From the NCBI GenBank assembly GCA_021324685.1, contig JAJPIQ010000054.1, forward strand, positions 1 to 63,391: a stretch of DNA of 63,391 nt, read 5' to 3'. How positions within the stretch are numbered: the stretch's first letter is position 1; each line of letters begins with the position of its first letter. The position numbers and the translations under genes are program-made. Source of the stretch: Bacteroidota bacterium (GTDB lineage: Bacteria; Bacteroidota; Ignavibacteria; Palsa-1295). Shown here one piece after another: positions 35,155 through 42,639 of this stretch. A model generated the notes under the pieces. It did not search any database, had not been told where the DNA came from, and saw only the letters and a program-made list of their open reading frames with translations.

Positions 35155-38033
35155 ACTAATTCGACAATACTCGCTCGCAATTGCTCCGCCTGCGAACGAT
35201 AGCTCGCCTGCTTTTCCCGCTCTTTCTCGATCACATTCTGCGGCGCACGGCTGACAAAGCTTTCGTTCGCAAGTTTGGCGGCGACCTGATCGATCTGTGC
35301 AAGCACACGGTCCAATTCCTTTTGCAGGCGTTCGCGTTCCCTGGAGAGCTCTACTTCGGAACGCTTTTCAATCTTCACGAAAATGTGGGTCCGTACACGA
35401 ATCTCGCTGGCATATTCGCGAGAAGAATAGTCCGCCGTATTCGCTTCGAGCCGAAGGGAAGAAGCATTCCCAAGACGTTCCAATATGGGTCGGGACGATT
35501 CCAGGAGGTTCAAAATTCGCTCGGAACGATCGCGCGCCTGAATCACGATCTCCGCTTCTTTCGAAGGCGCAAGCTTTAACGTGGAACGGACAAGCCGGAT
35601 CGCCTCGACCGTATCCTGAAGCACCGCAAATTCTTCTTCCGCTATATCGTCGATCTTGCCTTCGTCCGGCGTAATATAATCGTCTCTTCCGATAAGAACG
35701 TCCTCGGGCTCGCCGGTGAGGGCATGCCATAGTTCCTCGGTCACGAACGGCATGATCGGGTGCAGCATCCGGAGGATTCCTTCGAGGATTTCGACGGCCA
35801 GCGGTGTCGAGGCAGGCTGGACTTTCACGATCTCGAGATACCAATCGCAGTAATCTCGCCAGATAAAATCATAGAGCGTTTTGGTGACGTCATTGATCTC
35901 ATAGCGCGCAAAGGCATCGCGAATATCGCGGGCGCAGCGATTAGCGCGGGACAAAATCCATTTATCTGCCAGCGTCGCATTGTGAGTGGCGAGTGTAGAG
36001 TGGCGAGTGAACGAGCGATCCTCCGCCGCGCCTTCTTGCCTTTTGTTCGCCACTCGCCGTACGCCACTCGCCACTAATTCGCGCTCGCCGCTCGCCATTA
36101 ATTCGGTATCTTCTCTCTCGAACTCGGTTTTCGGATGGGTCGTCTTATACTCATCCCGTTTCATCAGGACGAAGCGAGTGGCGTTCCATAGCTTATTCGC
36201 AAAATTGCGGCCGAATTCGCACGATTCTTCCCCGAAGCGAATATCCTGCCCGAGAGGAGCGAGATAAAGGATCGTGAAGCGGAGCGCATCCGTGCCATAT
36301 TTCGCCATCAGGTCGATCGGATCGGGGGAATTGCCGAGCGATTTCGACATCTTCCTTCCCTGCAGATCGCGAATGATATTGTGAAAATATACTTCTCGAA
36401 ACGGAATACGATCTTTTAGCTCCACACGCGGCGAACCGTCCTTGAGGGGGATGGACGGCATGAATTCGATCCCGGCCATGATCATGCGCGCCACCCAGAA
36501 GAAAATGATCTCGAATCCGGTGACCAGCAGCGAGGTCGGATAAAATTCCACCAGGTCGGCATTCCACTCCGGCCAACCGAACGTCGCAAACGGCCACAGC
36601 CACGACGAAAACCAGGTATCGAGCACATCCGGATCTTGCTCCAGCGGACCGTTGTAGCCAGCTGCGCTCGCTTTTTCCCGTGCCTCCGTTTCGTTTCGAG
36701 CGACGAAGTACTCGCCGGTCTCGGCATACCATGCAGGAATCCGGTGCCCCCACCACAACTGGCGCGAAATACACCAGTCGCGGATATTGGTCATCCAATG
36801 CCGATAGGTATTGATCCACCGCTCCGGATAAAACTTGATTGTTCCATCTTCCACGACCTGCAGGGCCGGCTCCGCCAGTGGTTTCATCGTCACGAACCAC
36901 TGATCGGAAAGGAACGGCTCGACCATTTCTCCGCCACGCTCCGAATATCCGACCGAATGCGTATACTTCTCGATCTTCTCGACAAGCCCGAGCAACTGCA
37001 TCTCTTCGACGACTCGTTTGCGCGCATCGAATCGTTCCAGCCCTTCGAAGCGCCCGCCGTTTTCGTTGATGACGGCCCGTGTATCCATCACATTGATCTG
37101 CGGAAGATGATGGCGCAGGCCAATTTCGAAATCGTTCGGATCGTGAGCGGGTGTGATCTTTACGCACCCGGTCCCGAATTCTTTATCGACATAGTCGTCC
37201 GCAATAATGGGAATTTCCCGATCCATCAAAGGCAATATGAGTGTGCGCCCAACGAGATGTCGGTATCGGTCATCGTTCGGATTCACGGCGACAGCCACAT
37301 CCCCCAGCATCGTCTCCGGCCGCGTGGTGGCAATGGTCAGATATTCCGGTGTGCTCCCTCTCGAGCCAACGATCGGGTATTTGAAGTAATAAAGATTTCC
37401 TTCGGTCTCCTTGTGGATCACTTCTTCGTCCGACAATGCCGATTGGGCGAGCGGCGACCAATTGATAATTCGCTTGCCGCGATAGATCAATCCTTTTTCA
37501 TGCAACCGTACGAAGCACTCGATGACCGCTTCGTAGTATTTCGGGTCCATGGTGAACCGCGTTCGGCGCCAGTCGCACGAACATCCGAGCGCGCGCATTT
37601 GCTGGATAATAATTCCACCGTATTTTTCTTTCCATTCCCAGACGCGTTCCAGGAATTTTTCGCGTCCGAGATCGTGCCGCGTCAGTCCTTCTGCGCGCAT
37701 TTCGCGCTCGATCTTGGTTTGTGTCGCAATGCCGGCATGATCGGTCCCCGGCATCCACAGTGCTTCGTGCCCGAGCATGCGGTGATAACGGGTATAAACG
37801 TCCTGGATCGTAAAGGTGAAAGCATGGCCGACATGCAAAATACCGGTCACATTCGGCGGGGGGATCGCAATGACGAACGGAGGCTTATCGAGCGCGCGGC
37901 GACCGGTTGCGTCCTGCGCATTCTCTTCCGGACGGTTGGCGTCGAACAAATGATCCTTTTCCCAGGTATCGTACCACCGTTTTTCAACAGCGGCCGGCGC
38001 GTACGCTTTGGCTAATGGCTCTGGCATATTCAA
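35151..38033 (-). CDS. valS: valyl-tRNA synthetase
   Basis: The 960-residue class Ia enzyme has HIGH as HVGH in NVTGILHVGHAFTF (61-74), KMSKS in GRKMSKSLGNSPDPIDL and the ValRS C-terminal coiled coil (REKQASYRSQAEQLRAS). The editing domain with the Thr-rich IATTRPETMLGDVAVAVN is intact. Between RFVLMKRDEYK and LADKWILSR there are about 30 more residues than in E. coli, Ser/Arg-rich and encoded by a palindromic repeat region. The 3' end overlaps the esterase gene by 4 bases. Confidence 0.95.
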   Translation of the reverse strand: MNMPEPLAKAYAPAAVEKRWYDTWEKDHLFDANRPEENAQDATGRRALDKPPFVIAIPPPNVTGILHVGHAFTFTIQDVYTRYHRMLGHEALWMPGTDHAGIATQTKIEREMRAEGLTRHDLGREKFLERVWEWKEKYGGIIIQQMRALGCSCDWRRTRFTMDPKYYEAVIECFVRLHEKGLIYRGKRIINWSPLAQSALSDEEVIHKETEGNLYYFKYPIVGSRGSTPEYLTIATTRPETMLGDVAVAVNPNDDRYRHLVGRTLILPLMDREIPIIADDYVDKEFGTGCVKITPAHDPNDFEIGLRHHLPQINVMDTRAVINENGGRFEGLERFDARKRVVEEMQLLGLVEKIEKYTHSVGYSERGGEMVEPFLSDQWFVTMKPLAEPALQVVEDGTIKFYPERWINTYRHWMTNIRDWCISRQLWWGHRIPAWYAETGEYFVARNETEAREKASAAGYNGPLEQDPDVLDTWFSSWLWPFATFGWPEWNADLVEFYPTSLLVTGFEIIFFWVARMIMAGIEFMPSIPLKDGSPRVELKDRIPFREVYFHNIIRDLQGRKMSKSLGNSPDPIDLMAKYGTDALRFTILYLAPLGQDIRFGEESCEFGRNFANKLWNATRFVLMKRDEYKTTHPKTEFEREDTELMASGERELVASGVRRVANKRQEGAAEDRSFTRHSTLATHNATLADKWILSRANRCARDIRDAFARYEINDVTKTLYDFIWRDYCDWYLEIVKVQPASTPLAVEILEGILRMLHPIMPFVTEELWHALTGEPEDVLIGRDDYITPDEGKIDDIAEEEFAVLQDTVEAIRLVRSTLKLAPSKEAEIVIQARDRSERILNLLESSRPILERLGNASSLRLEANTADYSSREYASEIRVRTHIFVKIEKRSEVELSRERERLQKELDRVLAQIDQVAAKLANESFVSRAPQNVIEKEREKQASYRSQAEQLRASIVELV
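35982..36097. repeat. palindromic repeat cluster inserted in valS
   Basis: Copies of AGTGGCGAGTG lie near 35984 and 35999. Their complements CGCCACTCGCC lie near 36048 and 36062, followed by a degraded copy near 36083. The two groups face each other across about 35 bases and could form a stem. All lie inside the reading frame of valS without breaking it. Confidence 0.7.
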
Positions 38034-38072
38034 TTGAAAAGAGAAGAACGCAGCCGGATTTCGCCGCGTGCC

Positions 38073-38648
38073 TTAGAGCTCATTTCCGCTGTCGGTTCGA
38101 CCCGTTTGAGAGACTTTCACCACATGCCGCAATCGTTTTTTTGCTGTTTGATGCCGGGCGTCCCTGGCCCGCAAGGCAATAAAGAACGGAGTGTTATCGA
38201 TAAAGCGATCGATCGGCTTCAAGAGAATTAAAAGTAAAAGCGAGAGCAGACTTACGGCGATCGCAGTCACGACGAAACCGGAGCCGGCCGTAATTCCAAG
38301 TCCTGCCGTGAGAAAAATGGTGGAAGCCGTCGTGATACCGGCGACCTTATTGCCGCGCCGCAGGATCACTCCTGCACCGAGGAATCCAATGCCTGTCACG
38401 ATCTGAGCCGAAATACGGTCGGGCGAACCGTTGTACATCGATGCCGTTTCGATGGAAACGATCGTGATAATGCAGCAGCTGATCGCTACGACGATACAGG
38501 TGCGGAGTCCGGCCGATTTCCCGTATATTTGGTTCTCAATCCCGATGATGCCTCCGGAGGCTATCGCAGCGATGAGGCGCGGACCATAATGTGCAAGCAA
38601 CCCGAGGAAATCCTGAAGACGTTCGTTGGTATTCGGTTCGAAGGGCAT
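38073..38648 (-). CDS. MgtC/SapB family membrane protein
   Basis: The 191-residue product has five hydrophobic segments and the MgtC signature. It contains IASGGIIGIENQIYGKSAGL followed by RTCIVVA, then DRISAQIVTGIGFLGAGVIL. MgtC proteins modulate Mg2+ stress survival and, in pathogens, the ATP synthase; the general role is inner-membrane. The C-terminal soluble domain of classic MgtC is absent, as in many SapB-like members. It lies 40 bases after the start of valS on the same strand. Confidence 0.88.
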   Translation of the reverse strand: MPFEPNTNERLQDFLGLLAHYGPRLIAAIASGGIIGIENQIYGKSAGLRTCIVVAISCCIITIVSIETASMYNGSPDRISAQIVTGIGFLGAGVILRRGNKVAGITTASTIFLTAGLGITAGSGFVVTAIAVSLLSLLLLILLKPIDRFIDNTPFFIALRARDARHQTAKKRLRHVVKVSQTGRTDSGNEL

Positions 38649-38653
38649 CGTAA

Positions 38654-39841
38654 TTAAGAATGAATGAGACTCGAAAGCATGGCTTCGAATTTTTTATTCC
38701 AAATCGTTTGGCTAAAGTGATCGACCATGCGCTCGCGTGCAGAAGTTCCCATTGTATGCTGCAGCGCGGAACTCGAAGCGATCGCATCCATACGGTCCGC
38801 GATCGTATCTGGATCGTCCGGAACAAAGAATCCATCAATTCCGTCCTCCAGGAATGTTTCGGGCCCACCACAGCGCGTGGAAATGACCGGTAGCCCGCAG
38901 GCCATCGCCTCCATGGCGGCAATACCTAATCCCTCCTGCGTGCTCGTCACCAATAAGACCGTCGATGAACGATACAATTCGATCAGGTCGGGCTCCGAGA
39001 TCTCCGAAATATGCTCGATCGCAAAGTTCCAGCGCCGGGAGGTTGCGAACTCCGAAGAAACGATCGTCGCTGTAACATTAAGGGCCGGCTTCCGACTTGC
39101 CAGTGCCTCACAGGCCTCTAAAAACAAGTTCACTCTTTTTCGTGGGTCATTCGCACGGCCGACGAATAAGAACCGCGTGCGATCTTCACGGCGAAGGGTC
39201 GGACTGAACGTTGCTGTATCTATGGGATAAGGCCAAACTTCGACTTCTTTTTTAGCGATTTGGGAGACATGCTTCTTCGCGTCCTCACTCACCGCGAGAA
39301 TCCGTTCGGCCCGATGGAGAACGCGTGACTCCATCTCCATGACCGTTGGCAACGCCCTCCGTTCAAGCCAGCTCGAAAGTCCATGCGATCGGTCGAGACG
39401 TTCTTTGCGGTCTTCCGAAACCGTCGAAGAAACCCATGCCGCAAATTCCTTTTCAGTCTCCACCAGGGGAAATCCGGTATGAGCGGAACCCGTGACAAGA
39501 ATAAACGCATCGAATGGTTCGAACGCACGACGCCACAGGGCATTCGAGCGAAGTCGATTCGGTTCCCACTCGGGGAACCATGCGCCGAGCGCGCGAGCGG
39601 GCATCCGTTCGAACGACAAGATCTTTTTCCGGACCCAGAGATTGAGCTCTCCCCTCCATAAGTTCATGGAAGAGACATGGAGTTCCGGGTGTGCTGCGAA
39701 GCGGCCATAATATAACAGTTCCGGGCTCAGGCCGCATGCCTCCGCGCGCTGGAACATATATGCGGCGAGCCGCAAAACGCCCCCTCTCTGGCTGGGGTCC
39801 TGGGTTACGATCGCGAGACGCTTGTTCTGAGCGAGTGCCAC
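38654..39841 (-). CDS. family 4 glycosyltransferase
   Basis: The 395-residue product has two Rossmann-like halves (GT-B). The N-terminal LAIVTQDPSQRGGVLRLA and the C-terminal FLFVGRANDPRKRVNLFLEA mark the donor-binding half. VTSTQEGLGIAAMEAMACGL with PVISTRCGGPETFLEDG is the conserved E-x7-E region of GT4 enzymes that use nucleotide sugars. It is cytoplasmic. The acceptor is unknown. It precedes the MgtC-like gene by 5 bases. Confidence 0.85.
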   Translation of the reverse strand: MALAQNKRLAIVTQDPSQRGGVLRLAAYMFQRAEACGLSPELLYYGRFAAHPELHVSSMNLWRGELNLWVRKKILSFERMPARALGAWFPEWEPNRLRSNALWRRAFEPFDAFILVTGSAHTGFPLVETEKEFAAWVSSTVSEDRKERLDRSHGLSSWLERRALPTVMEMESRVLHRAERILAVSEDAKKHVSQIAKKEVEVWPYPIDTATFSPTLRREDRTRFLFVGRANDPRKRVNLFLEACEALASRKPALNVTATIVSSEFATSRRWNFAIEHISEISEPDLIELYRSSTVLLVTSTQEGLGIAAMEAMACGLPVISTRCGGPETFLEDGIDGFFVPDDPDTIADRMDAIASSSALQHTMGTSARERMVDHFSQTIWNKKFEAMLSSLIHS

Positions 39842-39924
39842 GAAGCTCTAACCTAAAGAAAAAAGAAATCTCTCCCCGGCTACTTCGACTCACAGGGCAT
39901 GCGCTTTGCACAAGCATCCGATCT

Positions 39925-40737
39925 ATGACTCCCGTGCGAACGCTTACGGAACGGCGAAAAGCAAATCTTCTCGAGCAGGGCATCGGAAAAAACAGCTTGC
40001 ACGCAAGCGGTCCCAAACCCTCGGGGCCGGTCTTTGCTGGATTTACGAAAGGAGGTGCGCCAGTCCAGAACAATGCTTTAGGAACTTCTTTAATTCTCGC
40101 CGGGACTGCGACGGCTCTTCTGGCCCTAACACAAAAATCAGCACCGAGAAAAACTGGCATGCTTTCGCTCGGCGCGAGCGCCGCGATCTACGGCCTTCGT
40201 CGTTTTCTTATAAAGCACGACGGTATGACGATCCGCGAAACCGGCCTAGAAAATCCGAATGCGACGATCCAGCATCTCCAGGGAATGAAATTCGAATTCG
40301 AAGTCGTGGTTCGTCGTCCCGCTCGTGAATTATTTTCGTTTTGGCGCCGCACCGCAAACCTTGCACGGATCTTTCAAAGAGTAGAATACGTGCGTTCGAT
40401 CACGGCGTTTCGTGCTTTGCTCTTTCTTCGGCCTTCACTTACGAAAAGAATAATCTGCGAGATCGAAATTTACCGGGAGCGCCCGGACGAACTCATCTCC
40501 TGGCGCACATCGAACTCCGCATCGCCACGGGTTGCAGCATCCGTCGAATTTCATACTCTGGGCCGATCGAAAACAAGAGTCGTTTTTATGATTACCGTTG
40601 CTCCGATATCACTTGCCGTCGCATTGCGCTTGCTCGGATTTCCTTCCTATATGGAGCATGAACTGCATCTGTTCCGAACGCGAGCGGAGCGCGGCCAATA
40701 TCTTCATACACAGGCCGGAAAAATGTCGATCGCATAG
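39925..40737 (+). CDS. SRPBCC (START-like) domain protein
   Basis: From ATG at 39925 (chosen because the longer frame overlaps the divergent glycosyltransferase) the product has 270 residues. The first half has a hydrophobic patch (LGTSLILAGTATALLALT) and LSLGASAAIYGLRRFLI. The second half is a START/SRPBCC fold: EFEVVVRRPARELFSFWRRT, then LARIFQRVEYVRSI and RVVFMITVAPISLAVALRL. Such proteins bind hydrophobic ligands and are often fused to membrane helices in Bacteroidota and Proteobacteria (polyketide cyclase/dehydrase group). The ligand is unknown. Confidence 0.75.
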   Translation: MTPVRTLTERRKANLLEQGIGKNSLHASGPKPSGPVFAGFTKGGAPVQNNALGTSLILAGTATALLALTQKSAPRKTGMLSLGASAAIYGLRRFLIKHDGMTIRETGLENPNATIQHLQGMKFEFEVVVRRPARELFSFWRRTANLARIFQRVEYVRSITAFRALLFLRPSLTKRIICEIEIYRERPDELISWRTSNSASPRVAASVEFHTLGRSKTRVVFMITVAPISLAVALRLLGFPSYMEHELHLFRTRAERGQYLHTQAGKMSIA

Positions 40738-40938
40738 CAGAAAATGCTTTCCAGATTCCATTTTATGTCTTATTTTATTCCATTTTGCACTCGGCTCAGG
40801 CATAATGCTTGCAAGAGACGCGGCGTAGCGCAATTGTAACGTAAGCGCTCATCCATGCGGAGCGTAAAGCGAACGTGACTGCAGCAATGACGAATTTTCT
40901 ACTATCCATCATTTCTTAGGTTCAACACAACAACGACT

Positions 40939-41163
40939 ATGGCACAAAATCAACAAAATAACGGATCTTCTCAAAACAGTAACCGCTCGATCAATCCGAA
41001 CCAGAATTCTTCCAAGTCCGGATCGCAGCAAAACACTTCGAAGAGCGGCAACCAAAGCTCGAACCAGAGCGGAAATCCGGGTTCCAGCCGTACACAGGGC
41101 GGTTCTCAATCGAATGTGAATAATCCGCGGCAGGGATCGTCACAATCGAACAGCAACCGCTAA
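40939..41163 (+). CDS. Gln/Asn/Ser-rich low-complexity small protein
   Basis: The 74-residue product is almost wholly Gln, Asn, Ser, Gly, Lys and Arg (MAQNQQNNGSSQNSNRSINP onward), hydrophilic and disordered, with no signal peptide. The composition resembles hydrophilins and desiccation-related proteins. It is 33 bases upstream of the KGG gene. The family is unknown, but the frame is well separated and starts at a clean ATG. Confidence 0.65.
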   Translation: MAQNQQNNGSSQNSNRSINPNQNSSKSGSQQNTSKSGNQSSNQSGNPGSSRTQGGSQSNVNNPRQGSSQSNSNR

Positions 41164-41196
41164 ACTCGGCTTATCTCATCATCGAAGGAACAGAAG

Positions 41197-41625
41197 ATGG
41201 CACAAACGAGTAAACGCGGATTCGCTTCCATGGACGGCGAAAAACAACGGATTATCGCCTCGAAAGGCGGAAAAGCCGCACACGCCAAGGGGACGGCCCA
41301 TGAATGGAGTTCGGACGAAGCCCGGGCTGCCGGCAGAAAAGGCGGCGAAAGCCGCGGGAGCCGAAATAGAGCCTATGCCTTGCCCACGGCCTACACGATG
41401 GCCGAAAGCGGCAATCCTGTGCTCGATCAGGCGCTCGCATCGAATTTCCTGACCAACGCGGGAAGTTCACTCCGCAATACCGGCAATTATCCGTTGAATT
41501 CGGCAACACCAAATTTACCGGTTGCGAATCTTCCGACGACGAACGTCTATCGTACCGCAGGGATCGATCCTAACACGCTGGGGCATAACGCAGAGACCAA
41601 ACAGGCCTCGTCGCAATCTGTGTAA
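41197..41625 (+). CDS. KGG-repeat stress protein (YciG/GsiB-like)
   Basis: The 142-residue product begins with two KGG motifs: GFASMDGEKQRIIASKGGKA and AGRKGGESRGSRN. These match the stress-induced bacterial acidophilic repeat family that includes E. coli YciG and B. subtilis GsiB. The remaining 90 residues are a less conserved Ala/Asn/Pro-rich tail. In E. coli yciG lies with the ferritin-like yciF and yciE; here a YciF-like gene follows after 358 bases, supporting a stress role. Confidence 0.85.
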   Translation: MAQTSKRGFASMDGEKQRIIASKGGKAAHAKGTAHEWSSDEARAAGRKGGESRGSRNRAYALPTAYTMAESGNPVLDQALASNFLTNAGSSLRNTGNYPLNSATPNLPVANLPTTNVYRTAGIDPNTLGHNAETKQASSQSV

Positions 41626-41630
41626 CAGCA

Positions 41631-41801
41631 ATGACGAAGAATCCTCCAGATCCCGAAAAGCGGCAAGAAGATCGCCGTACACCCAAACGAAACGATTCCC
41701 CAAAGGGCCGGCCATCCGGGCCGGTCCTTCGAGGAGTCCGTTCGCTTTCGACTCCGCCGGGGGAACCATATAATGACATTGGGCTCCGACGCAAAAAATA
41801 A
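41631..41801 (+). CDS. short basic Pro-rich ORF after the KGG gene
   Basis: A 56-codon frame starts at ATG 41631, five bases after the KGG stop, and ends with TAA at 41799-41801, at the first base of the terminator hairpin. The product is Pro/Arg/Lys/Asp-rich (MTKNPPDPEKRQEDRRTPKR) with no hydrophobic segment. Its tight fit between the upstream stop and the terminator argues that it is a real last gene of the unit. No similarity is recognised and there is no strong ribosome site. Confidence 0.5.
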   Translation: MTKNPPDPEKRQEDRRTPKRNDSPKGRPSGPVLRGVRSLSTPPGEPYNDIGLRRKK

Positions 41802-41829
41802 AAGTCTGCTTCCGGGCAGACTTTTTTTT
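41801..41829 (+). terminator. Rho-independent terminator of the KGG unit
   Basis: A 9-base stem (41801-41809 with 41816-41824, AAAGTCTGC / GCAGACTTT) with a 6-base loop runs into a T tract ending at 41829. Confidence 0.9.
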
Positions 41830-41983
41830 GCGTCTTTTTTTACGTTTATTTATTTCTCATTTTTTAATTTTCGATCCTCTCTTCACGGCGTGTCCTTTGC
41901 TCCTTTCGCGCACGTTATAAAATTTCAAAAAGGCAAGAGAAAAACTCTGCCATTCCATCATCGTTTTTTCGTAGGAGTCATTC

Positions 41984-42550
41984 ATGCCAAAACTCAATAC
42001 TTTGCAGGACATCTATATCGAAGAGTTGCGCGACCTTTATAACATGGAAACGCAGCTTACAAAAGCATTGCCGCGCATTTCGAAAGCCGTATCGAATTCC
42101 GAACTACGCCAGGCAATGGAAAATCATCTTCAGGAAACCGAGAATCAGGTCGATCGGCTCGAACAGGTCTTCGAGATGGCTGGCCAGAAGGTCCGTGGTA
42201 AAAAATGCACGGCCATGGAAGGAATTCTTGAAGAGGCCCGCGAGCTGATTTCGATGGACATCAACGACAATGCACTCGATGCCGCAATTATCGGCGCAGC
42301 GCAAAAGGTCGAGCATTACGAGATCGCCAGTTATGGCACCGTACGCACCTGGGCGCGCCAGCTCGGTTTTAACGACCAGGCCGACCTGCTCGAAGAGACC
42401 CTTGAAGAAGAAAAAGCCGCCAACGAGAAGCTGAATCAGATCGCGATGGAGATCGTGAACGAGGAAGCCGAACAAGGGGAGTCCAACTTCGAGATGGCGT
42501 CCGATGGCTTCGACAGCCACCGCTCACGTAACGGCCGCAGCAAGAAATAA
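41984..42550 (+). CDS. yciF: YciF-like ferritin-fold protein (DUF892)
   Basis: The 188-residue product is a DUF892 four-helix bundle: TLQDIYIEELRDLYNMETQL, then HLQETENQVDRLEQVFEMAG and KVEHYEIASYGTVRTWARQL. The Glu and His residues resemble a dinuclear iron site. Members respond to osmotic or general stress. A good ribosome site (TAGGAG) lies 11 bases upstream. It follows the KGG terminator, so it is a separate transcript. Confidence 0.9.
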   Translation: MPKLNTLQDIYIEELRDLYNMETQLTKALPRISKAVSNSELRQAMENHLQETENQVDRLEQVFEMAGQKVRGKKCTAMEGILEEARELISMDINDNALDAAIIGAAQKVEHYEIASYGTVRTWARQLGFNDQADLLEETLEEEKAANEKLNQIAMEIVNEEAEQGESNFEMASDGFDSHRSRNGRSKK

Positions 42551-42561
42551 TGCTCCGTGTT

Positions 42562-42603
42562 AGTTCTGAGTCCTACGTTGATGTAAACTTAGGACTCAGA
42601 ACT
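42562..42603. terminator. 14-bp inverted repeat between yciF and the SLOG gene
   Basis: AGTTCTGAGTCCTA (42562-42575) and its exact complement (42590-42603) surround a 14-base loop. It sits between two convergent genes and has no U tract. It is probably a bidirectional terminator or a mobile-element footprint. Confidence 0.6.
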
Positions 42604-42639
42604 GCAATTGGAACTATAGTATTACCTCTCGGAGTCGTC

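Noticed and set aside
36636-38015. A 459-codon plus-strand frame opposite valS
   Set aside because: It lies wholly antisense to valS, whose catalytic motifs are unambiguous. The long open antisense frame follows from codon bias, and the translation shows no domain or signal peptide.
39453-40160. A 235-codon minus-strand frame across the GT4/SRPBCC boundary
   Set aside because: It overlaps both real genes out of frame and looks like low-complexity shadow sequence.
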